Source: Camillea tinctor
Lineage: Eukaryota > Ascomycota > Sordariomycetes > Xylariales > Xylariaceae
Assembly: GCA_022578605.1 (NCBI GenBank)
Contig: MU394115.1
Coordinates: 1 to 64,000 of the forward strand
Reading direction: 5' to 3'
DNA length: 64,000 bases
The notes under the pieces were generated by a model, which did not search any database, was not told where the DNA came from, and saw only the letters and a list, made by a program, of their open reading frames with translations. Made by a program: the position numbers and the translations under genes. This document shows positions 25,501-36,833 of this stretch, piece after piece (the stretch's first letter is position 1; every line of letters begins with the position of its first letter).

Positions 25501-26665
25501 TTTGACCAAGTGGCGTGCGGGGATGAATGATGGGCAAAACAATCTCCTGACCCAGATAGAGTTGGTATTTGGTTATAATATAAACAATGAAGGGCATGTG
25601 GTAGATGGAATATACGTAGCAGTTGAGGCTATATATAGTAGAAGTAGATACAGAACAGGACACGAGGTATTCACGTAATACAAATGTGTACAGGTTCAAA
25701 TTGGCGGGTGTAGGGTGTGGATAGCATTGGCACTGAGATGAAGGCTGCTAGTTTTTGATGGTGAATAAATAGGTGTGTAAGAGAACCGGTGTGAAATATT
25801 AACTTAAAGTCAATGATGATGACTATGATGGAACTCAGTGACCGCTGAATAGGTACTTTTCGTAACTTGGTGTTTCAGACTAATTGACTCGTATACCTAG
25901 AGAATACGAACATAGCGATATAGTTGCGCTTTCCTGCAGTGATAGTGACTGCTACTAACTGAGCAATTAAGTCTACGAAGTCTGTAACATATGATTCTAT
26001 TCACTTGCCTTCTCTCCCTATCTAAGCCTATACGCGCAAGAGGGAAGAGATATTTATAAGACGGCAAACATTTCATATGAGCATTATCTAAATCGTTGAG
26101 ATAATAGTTCAGGGTACAGGCATCTAGGTCATCGATATGAAAAAAAAAAAAAAAAAATAAATAAAATAAAAAAAGGCCCAGATCCAGAATGCTAGGTACC
26201 AATTCTTTATATAAAGATACTTGACCTCGCGTTATAGCGTGGCTGGAGAATGAAGAAGTTATTTGTCACACACAAGGGCAGTGTTAATGTATCACAATAG
26301 AAAAGGCAAGAAGGAAAGCACCCTAGTATAACGTGCAGTAAAAAGGCAAACTCGGGGACTCTTATGCTGCGTGCCTCTTCACGGGGCCACGCATGTAATT
26401 CAACTCATAATCGATTGTAACCCCTCAAATAGCTTGAAGCTAGTGTGAGGCTCGGCTGCATTGTTCAGATAAGTAGAACAGTGTAAAAGTAGGTCTATGC
26501 TCTTGGGTTATAATGACATCGTGGGCAATGGGCGGATATCGTGATGCGAAATAGCTTTTGCCTTCAACATATCCTAAATTGCACCGGCTCCTCTCATTGT
26601 TTATTGATAGATATATCTCCCCTATTATTCCATAGAAAGTAATTATAAAAAGTCCCTAGGTATCC
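25501..26665. other. Intergenic, no gene seen
   Basis: Promoter of the CVNH gene and 3' flank of the GT17 gene. Contains an A-run near 26140-26157. No convincing ORF. Confidence 0.5.
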
Positions 26666-27766
26666 TTACTGTCCCAGGTAGTCCTCAAAACCGGCGGTTG
26701 GGCCGTCTCTGCTAAGCAGATAGGGGAATTTCTTTGGGTCCTCTAACAAGAGCATCGGTATATCCTTGTTGTCTTCTATTCTCTCATACTCTTCTCCCTC
26801 ACGGTCCCAGAGATCCTTCCCGTTTCTCACCCTGTCAGCTATGCGGTCGGGGTCGCGATAGACATCCTGGTTGAGCCAAATGTGAGAGAAGGATGATAGC
26901 TTGGTTAGGACTTCATCTATGGTAGAGAAACAGGTGGAACAGTGCCAGCCCGCACTCCAGAGATTGCCCTTCTCTAGTTTAATAAGCGGCTGGAGACCGC
27001 CGTCCGAATTCCGTAGATTGACTGGAAGTATTGTCCTCCAGCCCTGGTAATAAGTGGCTTGGGGATGAGCCCATTGACTGCCCTTATGCATGTACTGGAA
27101 GCTATAATAGTAAAAATGACTTCTCAGAGTAAGGCGGCGCGGGAAGTTGCAGGCTTTGAGTATGACTAGAGTTTCTGGACGCACGAGCTCGTCGACATCG
27201 GCAACGATGATAACGTCGCCATAATTAGGCGCCTGTTCGCCTGTCAGGCGTGGCAAAACCTGATCATACATAGCATTCCGCTGAAGATCCTCCCAAGCCC
27301 AGGAAGGATTCGCTCTATCGGAGTGGAAGCCTTCAGGAATTTCAAGCTGGTGGTAAATGATCTTATCACGGTAGGCTGCAAACTTGTCAAGATTTTCCTG
27401 AATGACAAGGGGCTTGTCGCGGTTGGTAAATGTCTTCTTGGACTCGACAATAACAAAATAGTCGACATGGTGGTAGCTGCTGTTGAGGCGGATCTCCAAC
27501 CAATCTAGTTCAGTGTTGACCATGACCAAGTCATAGACCTTGCGGTTAGAGGGATCGCGGAAGGGCGACCATCCATGTTGGCTACATATGCTTTGGACAA
27601 CAGCGGGATTAGTGTAGTCAATCTCCCCAGGTCCAAACTTGAAGACGTGGTGAACGGACGTGTCGGTCCAGTTGGGGTTCAGCCACAGAAGTAATATAAA
27701 AACAAGGCCAATGGCCCAGGATAAACGAGTGCATCTCCTCCTATCGAGGCGAAATAGATGGGGCAT
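26666..27766 (-). CDS. Glycosyltransferase family 17 (beta-1,4-GlcNAc transferase III-like)
   Basis: Single-exon 366-aa type II membrane protein: a short basic cytosolic tail, one membrane segment at about 16-29, then a lumenal domain. The sequence YDLVMVNTELDWLEIRL, FVIVESKKTFTN, the metal/nucleotide motif DVD (190-192, in VADVDEL) and the WHCSTCFS region are those of GT17, the family of the bisecting N-acetylglucosaminyltransferase. In fungi these Golgi proteins are common but their acceptor is not established. Several NxS/T sites occur. No intron. The stop is well separated from the neighbouring CVNH gene, which is on the same strand. Confidence 0.85.
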   Translation of the reverse strand: MPHLFRLDRRRCTRLSWAIGLVFILLLWLNPNWTDTSVHHVFKFGPGEIDYTNPAVVQSICSQHGWSPFRDPSNRKVYDLVMVNTELDWLEIRLNSSYHHVDYFVIVESKKTFTNRDKPLVIQENLDKFAAYRDKIIYHQLEIPEGFHSDRANPSWAWEDLQRNAMYDQVLPRLTGEQAPNYGDVIIVADVDELVRPETLVILKACNFPRRLTLRSHFYYYSFQYMHKGSQWAHPQATYYQGWRTILPVNLRNSDGGLQPLIKLEKGNLWSAGWHCSTCFSTIDEVLTKLSSFSHIWLNQDVYRDPDRIADRVRNGKDLWDREGEEYERIEDNKDIPMLLLEDPKKFPYLLSRDGPTAGFEDYLGQ

Positions 27767-28286
27767 GATTCAAGACATTGGGCGATGTTGAAAAAAATAA
27801 TAATAATGAAAGGATGCGGACAGTGGCCGCGCGAACCTTTCGAGGAGAAGAAATCCGTGAACAAAAAAATTAATAAAAGAATTAAAAGGAATATATCAAT
27901 AAATAAAATTATATTTCTTGGAAGAAAAAGGAAGAAATGGTGTTAATTATGAGATGGAGAGTGAGGGTGAGAAATAATACCTGGATGAGGATGAGGATGA
28001 GGATGAGGATGAGAATGACAATGACAATGAGAATAAGATTGAGATGAGATGAGATTGAGAATGAAGGCCTCATAAGAAAGAATGCAGGGGGGGGGGGGGG
28101 GGGGGGGGGGTTAAATAGTGAAAAAAAAAAAAAAAAATAGTTACACCGCGATTTTAAAAAAATAATTTTATTTAGTAACAAAATTAAAAAAAAGTGGGAG
28201 GGCNNNNNNNNNNTCCGGCCCCTGCGGCCGCGCCGCCCGCCCCCCCCCCCCCCCCCCGCCCCCCCCCCCCCCCCCCCCCGCGCCCC

Positions 28287-28336
<50 letters not shown>

Positions 28337-28919
28337 ATAAATCGTGAAGAAGAACATAACTATTCTGTACACAGCGATTGGATAAAACTTATTGGCTTAG
28401 GTACCTAATTTATCTAAAAGGGGGAGGGACCCGAGGAAGTGGGAGAGGATCTATGGCTAGGCAAGTCCTTAGGTTAGTACATACATACTAGTCTGCACAG
28501 GTTACATGGCCAGCAGCTTAACCTATGGGCATGGTGTTATATGTATACCTACGTAACCTCCTTGTCTATACCTGGTTGCTTGAGCATTAGGTATCTAGGT
28601 ACAGATTACATGGACCGATCAGATTAGGTAGCAGTGCTTTGTGTGCCACGTTCTAGTTGATTTAGACCTACCTAAGTACCTAGGTACCTAACCATCTAAC
28701 CTAACCTATGTAACCAAGTAACGTACCTAACCTACTACATAGCAGTTACATAAATAAAACTACCTAACCTAGGTATAATGAATATTATAATCGTTTAGGT
28801 ATACTTTATGTTTTTTTATATCTAACCCGGCGGGTCTAGACTGAGGGAGTAACCTCCCTACGCACATCCTTTCACTTACACATAAATCTGTAGAGGACTT
28901 AGGTTAAGTTCAATATCAA
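27767..28919. other. Intergenic with low-complexity tracts and scaffold gap
   Basis: From left to right: purine-rich DNA with five gatgag hexamers (27984-28013), a G24 run (28087-28110), an A-run near 28121-28137, a 10-N gap (28204-28213), a GC-rich piece with long C-runs (28214-28336), then ordinary spacer dense in TACCTA/CCTAGG words (28560-28780). No gene is supported; the glycine-only ORF here is an artefact of the C-runs. Confidence 0.7.
28204..28213. other. Assembly gap (10 N) bounded by homopolymers
   Basis: Ten Ns join a left contig end containing a G24 run to a right contig starting GC-rich then almost pure C for about 100 nt. The true distance is unknown, because 10 N is a conventional placeholder. 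Confidence 0.95.
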
Positions 28920-29210
28920 ATGCATTTCTCCAGACAGTCCTCCGTCAGCCTAAATAAGACGTTACTTGGTTGCCATCGCCTGTATACTAGCAACGGTGCG
29001 AATAGGTCCAGCAGCGTTGGGGTCGACCTACCGACCAGATGTTATCTCCACACGAAGACCAGCACTCCGATGCCGCTTGGGTTGGTCCGACCTACGGGGG
29101 TGGTGGTGCTCGAATCGAGAACCCCGCCATTACCTCTGCGATCATCAAGTTCTTGGCTATATAACAGGCCACTACATATTTCTCACACCTCGCCTGCCCT
29201 GCTTCGATCG

Positions 29211-30598
29211 ATGAGCAGTACTAGCAGCAGCAAAAGCATATCGTCGTTGTCCGCTGCGAACGACATCAACATGCACCCGGATCCGGGAGTTACGAGCTGG
29301 GTCGGCGCTGAAGGCGCCGCGGCCTTCGACCTGAGGAGTAGGTAGACATAGGTTACCATGATTATTACTATCGTGTCACTTGTCTCCCGCGTAACACACA
29401 CACACACATACACACACATACATACATACATACACGAGACTGACCTCACGCATAGGCGATACTATGACCACGCCCACTCCGGCTATGTTATCTGCCATCC
29501 AGACGGCCACCCTGCTAGACGACGTGTTTGAAGAGGACCACACGACGGCAGATCTCGAGGCCCATGTCGCTGCCCTGACGGGGAAGGACGCCGGGCTCTT
29601 CGTCCTCTCCGGCACTATGGGAAATCAGATCGCTTTGCGATCACTACTAACGCAACCCCCGCACAGCGTACTAACCGATTATCGATCACATATTATCAAA
29701 TATGAAGCCGGGGGGTATGATGCACTGTCGAGTTCCTTTCCCCTGCTCCTCGGCGCCTATATGCTAATCCCCTCCACCTCGCAGCGTAGCCTCGCTATGC
29801 GGAGCCATGGTGAGCCCCGTGGTGCCAGCTAACGGTAAGTACCTGACGCTCGAGGATATTCAAACGCACGTAGTCCTCAGCGACAACGTCCACGTCTGCC
29901 CGACGCGAGTGATCAGCCTCGAAAACACACTGGGCGGGCTGATTATGCCCTTGGCAGAAGTCCAGCGCGTCTCGACCTTTGCACGCGCCCACGGCATCAG
30001 TGTGCACTGCGATGGTGCCCGGTTATGGGAGTGTGTAGCCGCTGGCGCCGGGTCATTGCGGGAGTTCTGCGACTGCTTCGACACCGTGAGCCTCTGCTTC
30101 TCCAAAGGCTTGGGCGCACCGATCGGCAGCATTGTGGTCGGCAGCAAGAGCATTATCAAACATGGGCGATGGGTCCGCAAAGCGATTGGCGGAGGCCTTC
30201 GACAGTCGGGGGTGGTCACGGCCGCTGCTAGGGTAGCTGTCGAAGTAACTTTTGGGAAAGGATCTACCGGCGAGGGTGGGCTCTTGAAGGCATCACATGC
30301 CACTGCCCGACGCGTGGAGAAGCTCTGGAAGGATATAGGAGGCAAAATGACGCTCCCTGTTGAGACCAATATGTGCTGGTTAGATCTAAGTTCTATGAAC
30401 TGTAACCCATCGAGGTTTGAGGAACTAGGTCGTTCTGCCGGCCTTAAGCTCATGGGCAATCGCCTTATCACACATTATCAAATAGGGGAAGAGGCTATCC
30501 GAAGACTATCCAGTGTTTTTGATAGTGTTGCACAAGAAAAGGGTGCTGGTAGCAGCTCAGGGGCCTCAAACGGCCGTGGATCCTATGGTAGTGTGTAG
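29211..30598 (+). CDS. Threonine aldolase (low-specificity, PLP-dependent)
   Basis: Cleaves L-threonine (and usually allo-threonine) to glycine and acetaldehyde. From the ATG at 29211 the protein is 399 aa, the normal family length. Exons 29211-29337, 29456-29714 and 29785-30598 join in frame. Motifs: FDLRSDTMTTPTPAML at the N-terminus, HIIKYEAGGVASLCGAM across intron 2, HCDGARLWE, and the PLP-lysine motif SLCFSKGLGAPIGS. An in-frame ATG at 28920 would add 97 Ser/Arg-rich residues that could act as a mitochondrial presequence, and no stop separates the two; the actual start is uncertain. Intron 1 contains a CA/CATA microsatellite (29395-29434). The C-terminal 20 residues are Gly/Ser-rich and likely disordered. 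Confidence 0.85.
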
Positions 30599-31433
30599 AT
30601 CCTCGAAACAATAGGGGCCAAGAGCCACTTACCCAGGAAGGTGATACATGATGGAAGCGAATGAATTAGACAATCGGGTAACCTACATAATCAGGGCATG
30701 GGTTACTCAGCTACGTGTATATGAGGCCTCCAAGTGTTATCATCAATATCGCGTGGCAAAACATTTAATAGAATAAATGAATACAAGTTTTGAATATTGT
30801 CGCAAGGCTTTCCAGCCAAAATACTAAATAATTGTTCCCAAGACTACCGAGAACAAAAGTAATCAGCAAGTTTTTTTTTAGGCGCCAGTCCAAAAATGTG
30901 TGGGTTTCGATAGCAAACCCGTCATATCATCGGTAGATATGGTTTGACTGTAATGCTGTCATTCGCAACCCGACTTCCAACTTCCCCTATTCAGCTTCTA
31001 AGGTAATCCTCTCTCCTTTTCGGATAGATACATATGTATGTACTGTGTGTAGAATAGGTTAGTCATTTACAAAACCTGACAACTATTCTTCTCCCTTTTA
31101 AAAAGTCCTCTTGATATACAGAGAAAATCCCAACTATTGACACCATCTGTTTATCGCTCCTTTTTTTCCCTCTCCCCCCTCCCCCCACCAATTCTAGGCC
31201 GCATCGGGTGTCAGTTATCTTCTCAATATCCTCCTAAGGGCAGTATTATTCGTAGTATGATGTGCGACACAGAGGGGCGAGGCCGGCTCCTGGTTCGTAT
31301 GCCAGAATGAGAGTGATAAAGTGTTTTTTTTTGTTCGAACAAATGGCCATTAGCCTCCAAACGCCGAAAGAGATCAAAATTTACAGGTCGTTATCATATG
31401 ACCAGCTACGGCCATTTCAATTCTTTAATGCCT
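30599..31433. other. Convergent 3' spacer, no gene seen
   Basis: Between the stops of threonine aldolase and the SEL1-repeat gene. AT-leaning, with a T9 tract near 30871 and a C/T-rich tract near 31158-31190. No supported gene. Confidence 0.5.
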
Positions 31434-33703
31434 TTAGGCCTTTTTGTGAAAGATACTTCTCGACTTGCTCCGCGCCCGAGACTTTGTACTGCCGGCATCG
31501 TCGTTATACTTAGCCTTGTGGATCCTGTAACAATGTAAGCTATGACTTCTTGATGTCCAAGGGGAGCCGACTTACCAGCTATTGCCAGGCATGCTCATTC
31601 CTTTGGCCTCGGCCATGCGGTAGAATTTGGCGCTCTTTTTGAGATCTTTCTTGCAACCGATGCCCTGAGCATAGCAAAAACCGGCCTCAGCCAGTGCATC
31701 GACATCTCCCCAGTCTAAAAGATTAGTTAACTATGTACAATGTAGATAGCAAAAGCTTTTTGGAGGAATAACTTACTGCCTGCTATTTCGAAGCATCGCA
31801 GAGCCAGGGCCTTGTCTTGCTCAATGCCCCATCCATTCATGTGGCTCACACCTAATTCATAGATACTCAATGCGAATTGAGCTTTCCGTGTTTTTCGGTC
31901 CATGAAATCCACTGCTTTGCCACCCTTAACTTGGTCCTCGTCGTCTGCAATCTCAGCACTAACAACATCGGCGGCCTTTCGAAGCCACTCGACGCCTTCG
32001 CGCTGGTTAGGTCGCATGCCCCAACCATGACGACAAGCCAAAGCATACAACAGCATTCCTGTAGGGTCTCCAGCGCGCGCAGCTAACCGTAAGTGATAAG
32101 TGGATTCCTTCACTGATCCTTCTTCATGGCATTTAATGCCTTTGGCCAAGTGTTCCTCCGCGCTCATCTCAGCAGCAGTAGGCGCGTGGGAATGCTGCGA
32201 TCGCGGTGGTTTTATAGTGCTGGCGGAGTCGCTGGTAGACACGGATGCAGGCGTGCGCCCTCGAGCTTGCTCATGGAGCGGGGACGTTAGACTCCGCCCT
32301 CTCGAAACATCTTCCGATGGCCTATCATCGCTAGTGGAAGGACGACTTGGATCGGGAGATGGTCCATTGCCACCTGCAGACATCTCATTGGAGAGCTTGC
32401 TTCGTTCGAGGGATGGACGGGTAAGGAGACTCTCGGCAGTATGAGGACTATCTTGTTGTCGCGACGGGGAACTGGAGGGTCGAGTAGGAGGCGACGGCGG
32501 TGCTTGGCCACCTCGGGAGTAAGGCTGGACATTGCTAGAAGGGACCATAGGCTGCTCACAGGCGGGAGAAGTCGAGGGATCGGCATCCCGAAAGATGATG
32601 GAATTGCGTTGGAGGGATTTACCGCGGGGGAGTGAGTACTTGGAATAGATATACGAGGGGGCACCCTTGCCGTCCTCTAAAGTACCACCTTCCATGAAGG
32701 CGTCACTATGCATGCTTATAGGCGTGTGGGCACTGTCGTCGGCAAGGATAAAAGAAGGATGGCTATCGGAAGAGGCTTGGCGAGAGGGCGCATCTAGAGC
32801 TGGTGTTCCTGAGCGACTTAGGGGACGGGAAAAGTTGAAAGAGGGCCGAGGGAGCGGAGCGGAAACATCAGAGCTAATCGAAGGAGACCTTTGATAACGG
32901 GCGGCTGGGCCTGAAAAGGCACTGCTAGCGGATAACTTGCGACCCGGCTGCGAGTGAAAGGAGGCACTTAGCACCTCGTCGTTGTTGGAATCAGGAGGGG
33001 CCGACATTATACTTGAAGAGCGCTTTGGAAATAAAGACCTCGGGGGAATCAAGCCCACGGAATCATGAGATGTCGTCTTGGTGAGCTTTCCTGGGGATAC
33101 ATCTCCCGAGCTGGGATCTGGTTCTGGGGCTTTGCTTTCTCCATTCTTCTCAACTAGGCTTTCTAGATCCCCGGGTGATTGTTCTCTGCGGGCGCCATAC
33201 AAACCCCCGTCTTCATCTAGTCTATCAAGCTGTCGCCCGCGTGATATGTCCTTAAAGGGATTCGGTGGAAGCGGTACTGGCTCATCTGGGGTAGGAGGGA
33301 TCCGGCTCATACGCGGATGCATGGATACGGGTCGGTCGGTAGGCGTTTCCACCTCGGTGGTGAGGCCGAGGCCGGCATTCTGCGGGGGGGAAAGAGGAGG
33401 GTGTTGTTCATCGCTGGAGTCGTAAGATAAGGAACGGAAGTACTCAGAGCGGCCCTGGACAATCACAGGGCTCGCCGTAGTCAAAGGAGGCAAGCGGCTT
33501 ATTCGATTCCCTGCTTTTGAGCTTTCCTCTAGTTGTTTCGCAAGCAAGCGACTCTGTGCCGCGAACGCATCAAGGGGGGATAAGGTAGGAGGAACCTCGC
33601 CTGCGACATGTAGACGTGGAGATCTCAGAGGACGAGAGGAGCCTGTCGCGACCGAGTTGGAGGAGCTGGACCTCAGGTCGATAAAATTAGGCCTGTTTGC
33701 CAT
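31434..33703 (-). CDS. SEL1-repeat protein, Nif1/Dsf2-like
   Basis: 718-aa protein from exons 33703-31777, 31714-31576 and 31524-31434, joined in frame. Residues 1 to about 530 are Ser/Pro/Arg-rich and disordered with many SP/TP sites, typical of a regulated phosphoprotein. The C-terminal about 180 residues carry SEL1 (TPR-like) repeats: AEEHLAKGIKCHEEGSVKES, GMLLYALACRHGWG.R, ALSIYELGVSHMNGWGIEQD and ALAEAGFCYAQGIGCKKD. It ends in a basic tail (KSRARSKSRSIFHKKA). The layout matches the fungal Nif1/Dsf2 group of SEL1 proteins linked to cell-cycle kinase control, but that link is from family resemblance only. The extra last exons are short and were missed by simple ORF reading. Confidence 0.82.
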
Positions 33704-34655
33704 GGCGAAGGTAACGAGCGAAAATCAAGATCCAGCTTGGGAAGTCGAAGGAAGATAGATATCAATATATAGATGGGGCTGGTTAAACAACAAGTTGCGG
33801 TTACGTCGACGGTTTACGGTAGACGCAGATAAGTTATCGAAGTCGAAGTCGAAGTCGGAAATCAAAACAGTAGCAGACAATAAGAAAGCTGGCTCAAAAG
33901 ATAGGAGGAGTTGGCTGGTGCACGCATGAATTGGGACGACAGCAAGCTTGCTCTTATCGTAGGTAGATCATAAAATGGTTGGGCTAGTCCGGTCCTTGAG
34001 GATGTGTGCGCGCGCGTGTTGTCCTTTTACATAGATACCGGCATTAAGGTAGTTGTAATCAATAGAGACTAAGAGGTGGCGGTCACTGAGCTGAACCGTA
34101 AGTAGGTACCTAGGATATGCTTAAAATAATAAATAATAAATAATAAAAATGAGAGGAGTGGCAAGCAACAGATTACGAATCCGGGTTAATGCTAAAGCGA
34201 GCGAAGTACAGCTGGTGTCGAAGAAACTGTTCGTATTGAGCCTCGACAGGAAGGACGACGGGGAAAAAAGGAAAGGAATGTGAATGAGGTGGGTATGGAT
34301 GTAGATGTGATGAAGAAGCAGACAAAGGAAGGTAAGCCGAGGATGCAGGCAAAAACGAAGGTGGATGGAAGAAGCCGTAGTCGGGGTAGGAGAAGCAGAA
34401 GCAGAAACAAAAGTAGAAGCAGGGAGAAGCGCGAGGCCTGTCGTACTGTGGTATGCAATGTGTATGTGTAATGTGTACTTAGATGAGAAGAAAACATTTG
34501 GTTGACGAATGATGGCTATGGTAGGATGATGAAGATGGAGATGGGATGGGATTGAATCAAATGTGGGCGAACAGATGGGGACCAAAAAAAAGAAAAAGAA
34601 AAAGAAAAAAGAAGAAGTGCGGACTTCTTAGACGGGAATTGCATTGAACTGACAT

Positions 34656-34685
34656 GAATTGAATTGAATTGAATTGAATTGAATT
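34656..34685. repeat. (GAATT)6 tandem repeat
   Basis: Six exact gaatt pentamers in the spacer 5' of the SEL1-repeat gene. Confidence 0.9.
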
Positions 34686-34805
34686 GAAAATGCGCCCTGC
34701 AGCTGGTCATGCATAGTAGGTAGGAGGGACCCCGTAAGAAAACATTCCCCCACATAAACTCTATGTAAGTGCAGTACCTATGAGGTAGTAGCGTATGTAT
34801 GTATG

Positions 34806-34835
34806 TATGTATGTATGTACGTACATACATACATA
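34806..34835. repeat. Perfect 15-bp inverted repeat of GTAT units
   Basis: tatgtatgtatgtac at 34806-34820 is followed immediately by its exact reverse complement at 34821-34835, so the tract can extrude as a cruciform. The left arm continues as more GTAT units. Confidence 0.8.
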
Positions 34836-35559
34836 TGTAGAACTTTGAAAGGAGCAACTGGAATAGAGCTAACTGAGGTAGACCCGGCGAAGAAGATGTA
34901 CTGTACCTGCATTCTAAAAACAGACCTCGATACCCATAACCTAGAAAATTAGCAGGTACTAGTACTATCAATGGTTGCTTGAAAGTGAGCTAGTTGTACG
35001 TCAAGTCCCCATCCATCTCCCCCATCTGTGGACTTTACATGTGTGAGATACTACTTAACCTAACTCTTTCATCAACGTGCTTTTCTTGGCAATTGGGGTC
35101 TAAACGTTCCAACCTTGGTTACCTAGGTACTTAACCTACTGTATGTACCTACCTATTCATAGTACTACGTACCTCATACATAGTGAAATACGATGGAGAC
35201 CTACTTGTAGTGCGGTTCGGGTCCTCAGCCACTGCACTGTCAAATAAGGATGGTTGAACCAACGCATCCCAAAAATTTTTTATAGACCACGAGGTGTCAA
35301 ATCAGCTGCAATATGCACGCCAATTAGCATGAAGAGGGTCTGTTCCTAACCCAGACTAGTGTAACCTAGAACGAAAGAGAGAACGGAGCCAGAACAAAGC
35401 CAGAACAACACCGATTTTCAATTGCCCCTGAGCAAGGGCTGGGTGCGCCGTCCGGGGTATCACCACTTAACTTACACTACATGACCTACGTACTACCTAC
35501 CAGGTACGCATGTGCATGTATGGCATGCCACCAAAAGGGCCAACCAAATCCTAACCTTA

Positions 35560-35592
<33 letters not shown>

Positions 35593-36833
35593 CTTTTTCT
35601 TTTTCCTTTTCTCATTCTCTCATTTTCTATCTCCCCAAGATGGATGGGGAGAGAAGAAAACACTACTAAAATAATAGCTACACTGAGATATTTCTACCCA
35701 CACTAATAGAAACAAGGTTGTTCCTACTATCAGCGTGAGCATGGTATGTATGCATGTGTGTGTATGTAATAATAATTCTCAGGTACTGGAGTATGAAGAG
35801 GATTGAAAAGAGGCAGATAGAGAGAAAAAAAATTCAATCAACAATCAAATAACAAGGATCCGGGTGCGTCTTATTGGTTTAGATTAAAGATCCAAGTAGC
35901 CAAGTCTGCAGGTTGACTCGATTAGGGCACCCGCGTTTGGCTCAACTCCTCTCGCCTGCAGTCTTTTTACATAAAATAAAAAGACGTTACTTACTTACTT
36001 TCCCGCTTGCGGGCTACCATGAGTTGTAGGTAGATGGAGCAGTATGATAAGGACAAGAACAGCATCAGACCAATCGACAAGATTCGTGGAGAACCCTGCT
36101 AATGACATGACTGGTGGGCTTACAAGTGGCTTATGGTGGCTTTAACGTATATTGGATGCTGAGAGATTCATTCAGGGCGATCTCTTGCCGTTTAACCGAG
36201 GTACACAAGGTTATAGAGGATAAGAGATGGCAATATCTATGTAAGCTGCAGTGAAGAGGAAGGCGATATTTTTTTTCTTTCAACTGTATTAGGAGAAAGG
36301 GGAAGCAAAAGGAGAAAGGAAGGGGAGGGGAGAGGGGGGCCGCCGAAAATCCAGATTCCTTCCCCGTCAACGCCACCTTCGTTACTGACTTGCTCGTTGC
36401 TTGATTGATTGTTTATTTGTTTCATTTGCTTCCCATCGCTAGGAACTTAAGTCGATCTAAACCCTGGAATTAAAGACCCAGTTTCCACAATATGCCTTGT
36501 CTACCTTGCTTACCCTCCCACCTATGCGTTGCTGCTAATTAATATACAACCTTTACTCATGGAATTTCAATAAACGCCAGCTGACCAGACGGTTCTAGCC
36601 AGACTAATCAAAGCAGAAACAAGGTTTCTAGGTTAGTCATCTCCGAATCTCTAGAATGGAGGCACGGGGCAGAGCAAGGGTGTTTCTCTTGATATTCTCT
36701 TGTTCGAAACGAGTAAATCATTTTCCAATTGGCCTATAACTCCACTTCCCATGCACCACAGGTCGACCAAACATAAAAAAGAGCGATCCCGTCCCGATCC
36801 CGGAGTATTATCGTACACCGTTATATTTCTACC

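Larger units (their letters stand above)
33704..36833. other. Long gene-free spacer with many simple repeats
   Basis: About 3.1 kb with no supported gene. It contains the SEL1-gene promoter, six gaatt pentamers (34656-34685), a (GTAT)n inverted repeat able to form a hairpin (34806-34835), an A-run at about 35563-35590, and scattered CCTAGG/TACCTA words (34109, 35121). Long ORFs here are pyrimidine-tract translations of low complexity. An unannotated non-coding RNA cannot be excluded. Confidence 0.5.

Noticed and set aside
28184..28372. Glycine-rich protein on the minus strand
   Set aside because: It is the translation of C-runs and crosses the N gap; an artefact of low-complexity sequence.
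31262..31513. 83-codon plus-strand ORF
   Set aside because: It is antisense to the last exon and flank of the SEL1-repeat gene.
34121..34585. 154-codon minus-strand ORF, Ser/Leu/Phe/His-rich
   Set aside because: It arises from a purine/pyrimidine-biased tract, has no domain, and overlaps simple repeats.
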